Positions 22,407 to 32,311 of a DNA stretch of 64,000 nt are shown piece by piece. The position numbers and the translations under genes are program-made. The DNA is from Mallotus nudiflorus (taxonomy: Eukaryota > Streptophyta > Magnoliopsida > Malpighiales > Euphorbiaceae), in NCBI GenBank assembly GCA_947683625.1, contig CANTUR010000241.1, forward strand, positions 1 to 64,000, written 5' to 3'. Each line of letters begins with the position of its first letter. The first letter of the stretch is position 1. The notes below the pieces were generated by a model, which saw only the letters and a program-made list of their open reading frames with translations, was not told the DNA's origin and did not search any database.

Positions 22407-23265
22407 CGGTCGCTAGGAAAATTTTAAGGGAGAAATAATAATTAATTGACTAAAAAATGATAATTTTAAAAAATGAAATAAAATAAAATTTTGGATCAGC
22501 AAAATAGAATGTCGATTAGCATTATACAATGCTAATCAGCATTGCATAAATGCTCACTAATTTCTAGACTTTTAACTCCAATTTTCAGACTTTCGGTTGG
22601 CCATTCAACTGAAATCCTATGTTCCTAGGTTAAATTTAAATTTTTCATGCATTTTTTAGTGATTTTTCATCCAATTTCAATAATATACATGTTAATTTAC
22701 ATTCTGAAATTAATTCTGATTACTAACTGTATGAATAAATTTTTGCAGGAATAAATAAAAGTGGAGAAGTGTTACCTCATTGCCTACATCTATGCACCTA
22801 TGAAGGTGAAAGCGAGTCAAAGGAAGCACAATAGAACCTTCTCGGAGTCCAAGGTATTCTGAGGAAAATGGAGAGGCACAATGGTTAAATCAGTTGGAAT
22901 CTCTACTCCTCTGTGTAGCCTGTGTTATGGGTCAGCCATAGGATCGGATAGATCTTGAAGCGAACTTCGAATGAGCAAGAAATCAAAAGAAGAAAAGAAA
23001 AAGAAATTGAGAGGAAAATGAAAGAATAGCATCGAAAATAAGGGGGAAGCTTATTATAAATGAAAAATATCCATTTTGATCGTTCGAACTTCATTCCATT
23101 TAAAATCAAATTTATTCTTTGCAATTTCATCCATAATTGCATTTTAATTAGGATTTAATTTCTAAATAATTCATTCAATTCACATCATCAATTAATAATT
23201 TATTATTAATTATGTTTATATTTATTTTAAATTATCTATCAAGTACAGAATATAGAATATTATAG
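22407..23265. other. Region upstream of the antisense PMD gene, with a palindromic motif
   Basis: AT-rich, no convincing gene. The stem-loop GATTAGCATT..AATGCTAATC at 22514-22537, about 110 bp upstream of the PMD start, has the same GCATT/AATGC core as the LTR array at 9400-9530. It could hold the promoter of the antisense gene (inference). The minus-strand reading frame at 22903-23142 has no recognisable domain. Confidence 0.4.
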
Positions 23266-23279
23266 AATTCAACTTTGCA

Positions 23280-24145
23280 TTTCTACATGCATCATTTCAA
23301 TCAAATGTCAAAATTCAGTTCATGTTACACAATAGCTGAAACACAAATTTTTAAAATTATCATGTTATGTGTTGCACAATAGTCATAACATGAATTTCAA
23401 ATTCCACATGTTATATGCTTCAATAGCGATTATAACATGAGCTTTTTCAAACTTTTTACCACCAGACACTATATGGTAGTTATGGTGATGTCACTAGACA
23501 TCCCATAGGGAATATAGTGGATTTTAAATTGTTAAATATTCCACATGAACTGCAGTACCATTTTTAAAGCTCGCTAGACGTCCCACAGGGAATATAGCAA
23601 GGGTCATCACATTCATTTCGTTGAACGTCCCATAGGGAATACAATGAAATTCATTATCGCTAAATGTCCCAAAGGGAATATAGTGCAGTTTACTAGACAC
23701 TACACAATAGTTATGGGATCATTATTAGACATTCCACAAGAACTATAGCACATTTTTCAAATCACGAATGGCTAAATGTCCCGCAGGGAATATAGTAAAA
23801 TTTTAAATCATCAAATTACTAGACATTTCATGAGAACTATAGCACTTCTTTCAAATCAAGGCTCGCTAGAAATCTCACAGGGAATATGGCAAGAATCATT
23901 ACATTCATTTCATTAAAATGTCCCACAGGGAATATAATGAAATCCATTTTCACTAGACATCTTAAAAGGAATATAGTGTGGCTCACCAGACACTAAACAG
24001 TAATTATGGCATTATTGCTAGACGTTCCACAGGAGCTATAGCATGTTCTCAAATCATAAGATGCTAAACATCCCACAAGGAATATAGCGAAACTCATTTG
24101 TATATGTCTCACTAAACATTCTACAGGAAATATAGTGAAGTATGC
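23280..24145. repeat. 3' tandem repeat array of element C with higher-order structure
   Basis: About 15 copies of a ~25-30-bp core (ctagacgtcccacagggaatatagc and variants) spaced ~40-60 bp from 23460 to 24140. Units come in types (cccacagggaatatag; ttccacaagaactatagcac; agacactacacaatagttatgg). The sequence of types repeats at ~290 bp: catcacattcatttcgttgaacgtccc at about 23604 recurs in diverged form at about 23896. An upstream family of catgtta..acaatag units occupies 23310-23450. Tandem arrays just before the 3' LTR are known in Tat/Ogre elements. Confidence 0.85.
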
Positions 24146-24283
24146 CAAACATAGCATCTTGTTTAAAATTTCTCGACAATTTAAGCATCAACATGTCAAT
24201 TAGGATACAATGAAGTATCCTAAATTTTTCTTTCAAAATTGTATGCTACTATTGTTTTGCTGCAATTTGTCAAGCAAATAGCG

Positions 24284-24298
24284 ACAAAGGGGGGCAGT
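24284..24298 (+). other. Polypurine tract of element C
   Basis: acaaaggggggcagt directly upstream of the 3' LTR start (tataaacatcc, diverged from TGTAAGCACCC). Confidence 0.85.
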
Positions 24299-26325
24299 TA
24301 TAAACATCCAATTTCGAGATGCAATTGTGTACGCATGCGACGAAAGCCCCTATGATGAAAATGGTGTCAAGTTTTATGATTTAATGGATTAAATTGCAAC
24401 GTTTTATAGATTTAATTACAAAATTGGTTTTTTAGGGATTTAATTGTAAAAATTAGAAACTTCCAAGGACCTTTTTTTATAATTTAATTTAAAAAAATAA
24501 AAATTGGTCGGCCGGCATTACGCAATGCCAGTCGACATTATGGAATGAAAATCGGCATTCTGGAATGCAAATTTTTGCTAAAAAGTAATTTTTAATGCTT
24601 ATTTTATTTTATTTTTTTAATTTTTCATTGGTCTAAAACACCACGTATCCTGTGTGTGAGTCTTTGATTTTTAAAAAAAAAAAACTCCGTCACTCATCTT
24701 TTGATCTTAATTTTGAAAATTCAAATTGAAAATCTAACGCAACTTCCCTGCATGATCGCAAGGGTGAGAGGTTGCTAGGTTTGGCTTTAAAAGCCAGAAG
24801 GTAGCTAGAGAGAGGGGGAGTCTGTGAAAAAATGGAGAGAAGCAAATGGGCTACAAAAAAATCAAAGATGAAAAAAAACTCTAATTAGCTACTATAAAAA
24901 AATACGTTTTTTGCTTTTAAAAGTCCAAAAGATCAAGAAACCAACAGAGTCAATCTCAAAACGATAACAATCCCAATCTGAGGGGAATTCAAACAGCATT
25001 TGCACGACATATTCTATTCTTTCTTTTTTTATTTTTGATTTGATTTTTATTTTATTTCTTGATTGAGTAGTTACTAATTAATTTTTTTTATTTTGATTGA
25101 TGTTCTATGGTGCTTTGAAGGTGAGATTGGTGAAATGAGATTTTAGCAGTGACTACATTGAAGAATCCATAGGATGTCATGGATTAAGATCTGTAAAACC
25201 CCTGTAAGATTTAAGATTTATGATTTTTGCGTTCTTTTAATTTGCTTTTATTTTGGGTTGTAATTAATTTAATTTTAATTTCTATACAATAGTTTGTAAT
25301 AGCCCTAATAGTGGAAAATAATAGAATTTTATATTCTCTGCACTAAAATTGATTAGTAATTTAGGTTCAATTGGGTAAAAATCAATTAAAATCAATAATG
25401 GGTGTAGATTAATTTAGGTTGCATGCAATTAAAATTAGGTTAGAAATCACTGAATGTGTGTTTTTTATTCATTATTTGCTTTAATTTGTTGTTTGGGCTT
25501 GTTTGCATGTTTTTATTCTCTTTGGGCCCCAAGCCTACATTAGGTTCTAACTCATTTAATAAATAGGCTTTTAATTGGATTTTTAGGTTTAATTAATTTT
25601 AAAATCAATTTAGGGCCAATTAAATTAATTTAGACTTAGGCCCATTTTTAGGTTAATTAAAATTAATTTAGACTTGGCTCAACCCATTAATTTCATTTCT
25701 TTTAAAATAAATAGATTTAGGATCACATCACTTAATTTAAAATTAAGTAGAATTAAGCCCACTAATTAATTTCTATTTTGTTTCTTAAAATTAATAGATT
25801 TAGGTCCACTTTTTAGAATTAAAACAAGTAGATTTAGACTCATTAATTATCTTAAAATGTAGGCTCACCTCTAGTCCAATTCACTTGTAAATAAATATAT
25901 ATAATTAGCTAACTTTTATTGATAAAATTAATCTAATTTAGATATAGGGACACTGCCTTTTGTATGTATTTTTTACATGTAATTTTATGACTTGTTGCCT
26001 TTGGGTTAAATGAATATTTAATTAGAGTTTAAATAAAATTGCATGTAATTAAAGAATAAAATAGTAATTCATAAAGTAATTCTAAATGAACACAAGACTA
26101 AAACAAGTTAGTATTCCGTTCCCAAAATCTCTTGGTTATGGTGCTAGCTTTCTTTTAAAGAATTGAGTACCACCTTTCGATTTGTCTCTGTTATTACCCT
26201 AGGTGGCGACTCCTCATCTCCACACTATGTCTTTGTGATATAGTAGTATATTCCCTAAGGCCCTGAGCCCAAACAGTGTCGTAGTTGCTAAAATCTTGGG
26301 CACGTGCTAAACCCCATCGTCTACA
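24299..26325 (+). repeat. 3' LTR of element C (2027 bp)
   Basis: Aligns end to end with 9167-11246. The terminal TG is mutated to TA. It ends ...CCATCGTCTACA, followed by the right target duplication atatg. The palindrome array is shorter than in the 5' LTR. Differences include many C/T and G/A changes plus small indels. Confidence 0.93.
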
Positions 26326-27271
26326 ATATGAATTTCATTATTTTATTTATGATAAATATTTTGGAGGATTGTCGTAGAACATGCCACCTAGTGGGTCACA
26401 TTAAGATTGTTGCGCAACAGTACACTAGATGCTAGGTTATGAATTTTGATTGAACTGAGATATGGATAAGTGGTTATTGAAATTATGGATAAGGTGTGTC
26501 ACTGCAGATCCTATGTTGACCTGTAGAATACTTGAGGCCAGTTATACCAGTAGTGGGACTACGGATTCTCGGTTAACCTTTTTATGTACTCGAGGCCAGT
26601 CCACTACCAAAGTTGGATAAAGGAAATATTTTTGGAGTTTAGGGAAAGCCTGTTAGCTAGTGAAATACAATGATTGAGGTTGTAGAATATTTTAGGGTTC
26701 TGCTCTAATCCTCTACCTAAATATTATTGCATTTATTTATTTATTGAAAATATGATTTTGAGTATATGTATGAAATGCATGTATAAATTAAAATAAATAT
26801 GACTATATAAATATTATTATACTGATGCTTGAATGTTTGTAACCTTAGGTTACATGCATATATATAATAATGATTCACTCAATGAGGTTTAAACCCCTCA
26901 AATTCTTTTTTTAAGATTCTTCCCATTAAACCTCCTATAATAGTTCTCTTCGCAGGACCCTTTTCTCTCTGGCTGATTTATGTAAATTTTAAATTACCCT
27001 TTCCTTTTATTATTCCTAGATACTGTAATAGTATTTTATACTATAGTATTCTCTTATTGTTATTATTGGAAGTTGTATTTTGAATATTGTAAAATATTTT
27101 ATTATGATATATATATAGAGATTTCCTTTTGATTTAAAAAGTTTTAATTCTGAATAATATTTATATTTATATTTTATTGAGTTTTTATTTTAAGGCTTAC
27201 TACGGGTTCCGAATTCTCATGAATTCTCATCCCTTAGCGTCGGTCATGACTCCCGGGTTTAAGTCATGAAA
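26326..27271 (+). repeat. 5' LTR of element B, right third
   Basis: Continues the alignment to B's 3' LTR (about 34241-35184) after the element C insertion; the first five bases are C's right target duplication. It ends GTCATGAAA where the 3' LTR has GTCGTGACA. A degraded tRNA-iMet primer site, TAGTCTCAAAGC (27276-27287), follows after four bases, with three mismatches to TGGTATCAGAGC. Confidence 0.9.
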
Positions 27272-27457
27272 AAGTTAGTCTCAAAGCCTAGGTTTAGTAT
27301 GGTCGAACCTAGGTTGTTAGAGTTAGAGTTTTTTTTTAAAACCACTGCAACAAATTAGATTTGATTATGTCTTTGAAAGTCTTCCTTGCTTTAGAATTCC
27401 ATATAACCAATAGGATGTCTATTTTATCTAAATTGTGTTTGTGTTTATTCTTTCAAA

Positions 27458-28690
27458 ATGAGGAGGAGAGTGTGAATCGCTCCACAAGCTAATAAGGCCA
27501 AGGATGTGGAGTCCTTTCAAGATGAGATTTTAACTCCTGAGCCGCCAGTTACGTATAGGAGTAAAGGTAGAGGTAGACCTAAAGGAGCGATAGGTCACCA
27601 CAGATAGAGAGAGTTGCAAGATGAGGAACCTACAGACTAAAATTTTAAAGGTAATTCTTTTGTACCAGGGTTCAACAAGGTGTGATGTCAATACCTCCGG
27701 CTATCTTGAAGATGCAGCCTATACATCAGCAGGGTATGCCTGACCTAAAGGCAGCCTTGTTCTATGCTAAAGTCGGTAGGATAGCATTTGATAGGACTTT
27801 GGATCCTCTAGACTTCTTACATATAATAGAGACAAGGACTCGAATTGCTCACACTGAGTACTAGAGGATTATGATTATTGAGCTGTCAATTGAGGGGCCA
27901 ACCCTAGATTGGTTTATTCAAGTCATCCAGCCCTATATGACTGCTATAATATGGGCTCAATTTTATGAGAGATTTATGAGATGTTTATGCCCAGAGCTTA
28001 TACAAATAATCTACAGACTCCAGCTAACCAACATTACCAGAGACGACAGGTCAGTAAAGGAGTACACTAGAGAGTTCCTCAGAATGAGTCGGTATACAGA
28101 GGACTTGATGAGAGATCAGTACTTCGCAGTTACTACATACGTCACTCGATTGGGTTTTGCATTCGCTAGGATGCCTAGTACAGGTCTGACTCTTGAATTT
28201 ATGATAGAGTTAGCTAAGGAGATAGAGCTCAGATTGGTTAGGCAGGGAGTTATGCCTGATTACTATCAGATGGGAGGTGTCCAAGTAGGTAGATCTCAAA
28301 GCACCCAGTATACTACATTTCATATTGGCTCTAGTAGTCAATAAAGAGGATCTGTTCAGTAGGACCAGAGACCGTAATATAGGATCCATAGGAGTAGGAG
28401 ACATGGCCACGATGGAGTTCATAGACCGATCATATTTGGTTCAAGCGCTACCAATAATAGCAGTAGCCAGAGTTCTGGTTATGGCAGCACGGGGTCAAGA
28501 GCCAGTGCTTATCAGATGTGCAGGAGAGTCCATCAAGGACAGTGCTACATGGCTCCAGAAGCATATTTTAGATGTAGATAAATGGGACATTTTGCCAGAG
28601 CATGTCCTTATTCTGGTTATCAGTAGTAGTTTTCGCAACATTCTATTGCCAGTGTAGCTCCAGCTCTTTATCAACTACTGCCAACTCAGT
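27458..28690 (+). pseudogene. Element B gag, with stops
   Basis: Starts MRRRV with a stop at codon 6 (A has an open codon there). It then matches A's gag: VESFQDE, LDFLHIIETRTRIAHTEY, a stop, MIIELSIEGPTLDWFIQVIQP, RSVKEYTREFLRMSRYTEDLM, RQGVMPDYYQMGG. The zinc-knuckle region (about 28515-28620) keeps GHFARACPYSGYQ but its first Cys residues are lost. Stops at 27862-27864 and near 28342, with additional shifts. The intervening leader 27288-27457 has no feature. Confidence 0.88.
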
Positions 28691-28699
28691 ATCCTAATA

Positions 28700-30665
28700 C
28701 TTCATAATTATGGGCCAGCAAAGGTGAGGTAGAGGAGGCAGAGGTAGTACGAGAGACTTTGGTTGGGCTTCCACTAACCAACAGGGAGGCAGATGACAAG
28801 CCAGAATCTTCACTCTTGCTCAACAAGATGCTCAGGCATCCAATGCAGTGGTAGCAGGTACACTCCCAATATGTTTCATTAATGCTAAAGTTTTGATTGA
28901 TTTAAATGCTACCCATTCATTTGTACTCCCTATTTTTTCTTTAAAATTGGGTTGGCAAGTTGTGAGGATAGGTATTCCTTTATCAGTTGCCACGCCTCTA
29001 AGTGATTCAATGAACACTGACGTGATTCTTCTTAGGTGTCCTCTGTTGGTAGAAAGCAAAGAGCTACATGTACATTTGGTGTTGCTAGATGTTATGGATT
29101 TTGATTTGATCCTTGGAATGGATTAGTTGTCTTAACACTATGCCATAGTTGATTGTTAGAGTAAAGAGGTGATTTTCATAATTCTGAATGATGAAGAGTT
29201 TAAGTTTGTGGGTGACAAGAGTTCTGCACCTCAGAATCTTATTTCTGCCATCACGGTCAAGAAGATGCTGAGAAAATGGTATCAAGGATGCTTGACATTA
29301 GTCAGGGATACTACAGTAGTGCCAATATTTATCTCAGATATTCCTATTACATGTGAGTTCCTAGATGTCTTTCTTAATGAGTTATCAGGTTTACCACCTT
29401 ATGGGAAGATTGAATTCTGCATTGATATGGTTCCAGGCATAGCTTCTATCTCTACGCCGCCTTATAGGATGGTTCTTACGGAGTTGAAAGAGTTAAAGGA
29501 GTAATTGCAAGATTTGCTAGACAAGGGTTTCATAAGACCTAGTACTTCTCTTTAGGGTGCACCAGTTCTGTTTGTAAAAAAGAAAAATGGTACTTTAAGA
29601 CTGTGCATTGATTATAAAGAATTGAACAATATGACTATTAAGAATAAGTATCCTCTTCCGAGGATAGATGATTTATTTGATCAACTTCAGGATGCACAGT
29701 TCTTCTCTAAGATTGACTTGAGGTCAAGTTATCATCAGTTACGGATCATTGAAGCTGACATTTCTATACTAAATATGGCATTCTATACTAAATATGGCCA
29801 CTATGAGTTTTTGGTGATGTCCTTTGGGTTAACTAATTCACCAGTTGCTTTCATAGATCTGATGAATAAGGTGTTCAGACCATTTATAGATCAGTTTGTA
29901 GTAGTTTTAATTGACGATACACTAGTATATTCAAAGATTATGGAAGAGCACATATATCACTTGAGGACAGTGCTACAAACACTGAGAGAACATCAACTTT
30001 ATACTAAATTCTCAAAGTGTGATTTCTGGTTGGAGAGTGTAGCATTCCTTGGCTATATAGTGCATTCAGGTTGATCCACAAAAGATTAAAACAGTGTCTA
30101 AGTGGCCTAGACCAACCACAATTACTAAGATTCTGAGTTTTTTAGGTTTGGTTAGGTACTATAGGAGATTTATATAGGATTTCTTGAGAATTGCAACACC
30201 TATGACTTGCCTAACTCAGAAGAATATGAAGTTTATATAGTCAGATGCATGTGATGATAGTTTCTAACTATTAAAGGAAAAGTTAACTATAGCTCCAGTG
30301 TTAACTTTGCCTAATGGAGTAGATAAGTTCATTATGCACTATAATGCTTTCAGAGTTGGCCTAGGTTGTGTATTGATGTAGAATGGAAGGGTAGTGGCTT
30401 ATACTTTTAGGCAGTTAAAAAAGCAAAAATAGAACTATCGTACTTATGACCTATAGATGGTTGCAGTGATTTTTGCTCTTAAGATTTGGACATATTATTT
30501 GTACGAGGTGACTTATAAGATTTTCACTGATCACAAAAGCCTAAAGTACATTTTTCAACAGAGAGATATGAACTTGAGGCAAAGAAGATGGCTAAAACTT
30601 CTAAAGGATTATGACTGTGATATCTTGTACCATCCAAGCAAGGCTAATATGGTAGCAGATGCCTA
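28700..30665 (+). pseudogene. Element B protease-reverse transcriptase-RNase H, decayed
   Basis: The protease segment reads LIDLNATHSFV where D[ST]G is expected, so the catalytic motif is lost. RT motifs: [47 protein letters not shown] and [10 protein letters not shown] (catalytic IDD retained). A short direct duplication (ctatactaaatatggc twice near 29765-29798) inserts extra residues before KYGHYEF. RNase H ([22 protein letters not shown]) ends MVADA at 30666 followed by a stop. At least eight stops or shifts. Confidence 0.9.
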
Positions 30666-32300
30666 GAGTAAGAAGTCCTCAGGTAATCTTGCTCATATCA
30701 GTATGGAGAGGAGACTGTTGATCCAAAAGATGCATAAGTTGGTGGACTAAAGGTTGATGATGAAGATAACCAAGTCAAGAAGATTGATAGCTCAGTTTAG
30801 AGTTAGATCAGTATTGAGGGATAAGATCAAAGCAGCTCAAAGCTGAGATCCTAATTTGGTTAAGCTTGTAGAGAAAGTTCATGAAAGGAAGTTCACTAAT
30901 TTTAGCCTCAATAATGAAGGTGTGCTATAGATTAGTTAAAGATTATATGTTCCTAATGTGGATAAATTGAGAGAGGAGTTATTGGAAAAAGCTCATTTTG
31001 TGGCCTACAGTGTACATCCTGGTTCTACTAAGATGTACTACAATATTAAAGATCTTTACTAGTGGGATGGAATGAAGAAGGATGTAGCTGAATTTATTTC
31101 TAAGTGCTTGACCTATTAGCAAGTGAAAGCAGAGCATTCTGAGAATCTTCAAACTCTTCTGATTCCTAAGTGGAAATAGGAGAGAGTCATTATGGATTTT
31201 ATGACAAGATTGCCTCGTTCTAAGGATGGATACGATTCTATCTAAGTGATAATGGATAGGTTAACCAAGTCAGCTCATTTTTTGTCAGTTAAAACTACTT
31301 TTTCAATGGCCAAATTGGTTAGGTTGTATATCAAGAATATTGTGTGTCTTCATGGGGTGCTTGTTTCCATTATTTCTTATAGAGGTTCAATGTTTACCTC
31401 TCAATTTTAACAGAACTTGCAAGAAGTGATGGATACCAGGCTTGATTTTAGCACTATTTTTCATCCTTAGATATATGGTCAATCTGAGAGAATGATCCAA
31501 ACACTTAAAGATATGTTGAGGATGTGTGTAATGGATTTTGGAGCCAGTTGGGATGATCATCTGTCATTGGTAGAGTTTTCTTATAATAACAGCTACCATA
31601 GTAGTATTGAGATGGCATCATATGAAGTGGAACCATATAAAGCATTGTATGGAACGAAATGTAGATCTCCTTTATGTTGGAATAAATTTGGGGAAAGAGA
31701 ATTAACCAAACCAGAAATTATCCAGGACGTATCCGAGAAAGTCGCTTTGACCAAAAAGAGAATGGAAACAACAGCTAGCAGACAAAAGAGTTATATAGAT
31801 TCGAAGCGTAAGGATGTGGAATTTCATGTTGGAGATTATGTATTCTTAAAGGTATCACCAGTGAAGGGTATTATGAGATTCAGTAAGAAGAAAAAGTTGG
31901 CACCAAATACATAAGACCTTTTGAGATATTAGAGAGAGTTGGGATGGTTACCTATCAGTTGGCTTTGCCTCTAAATTTTTCTTAAGTGCATCTAGTGTTC
32001 CATTTGTCGATGCTCAAGAAGTACATTTCAAACTCTTTGCACGTGTTGCAACCCCAAAGTGTGGAAGTGAATGAAGATTTGACGTACAAGAAAGAAGTAG
32101 TTATCATTATTGACTGTCAAATTTGCCAGTTGTGTTTGAAATAAATTATGATGGTCAAAGTGTTGTGGAGGAGCAACAATGTAGAGGAGCACACGGGGAA
32201 GACCGAGGTTGAGATACGAGTGGCTGACCCTTACCTTTTTCTTAATGAAATTCTTGTATTCAGTTCTTTTTATTTAAAATTCGAGAACGAATTTTTGTAA
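30666..32300 (+). pseudogene. Element B integrase and chromodomain-like tail, decayed
   Basis: HHCC part: AYSVHPGSTKMYYNIKDLY, VAEFISKCLTY then a stop where the family has Cys. Core: [13 protein letters not shown] (first Asp), IISYRGSMFTSQF (second Asp replaced by Tyr), GQSERMIQTLKDMLRMC (Glu). The C-terminal part VGDYVFLKVSPVKGIMRF leads to degraded chromodomain-like sequence near 32100-32220. The frame ends TAA at 32298-32300, next to the polypurine tract. The tandem AYGVEPYK-type insertion near 31620-31650 is unusual. Confidence 0.88.
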
Positions 32301-32311
32301 GAAAGGAATAT
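32301..32311 (+). other. Polypurine tract of element B
   Basis: gaaaggaatat between the pol stop and the 3' LTR start TGTTATAACC. Equivalent in position to element A's tract. Confidence 0.75.

Larger units (their letters stand above)
9167..26325 (+). mobile_element. Element C: Tat/Ogre-like Ty3/gypsy retrotransposon, 17.2 kb
   Basis: Order: 5' LTR 9167-11246, tRNA-Arg-type primer site, ~1.2 kb leader with tandem repeats, gag, protease, G-patch, RT, gypsy RNase H, second (archaeal-type) RNase H, integrase without chromodomain, ~5.2 kb non-pol region, polypurine tract, 3' LTR 24299-26325. The second RNase H (WKLYFDG...NNKG...YGDS), the arginine-tRNA primer and the large 3' region mark the Tat/Ogre clade (known clade features). 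The region after pol holds hairpin repeats, an antisense PMD gene and a tandem array. LTRs are visibly diverged and every coding domain is interrupted, so the copy is defective. Confidence 0.92.

Noticed and set aside
23310..24145. CRISPR-like spacing of short repeats
   Set aside because: Units are diverged, vary in length and sit in a plant retrotransposon 3' region; this is a tandem repeat array, not CRISPR.
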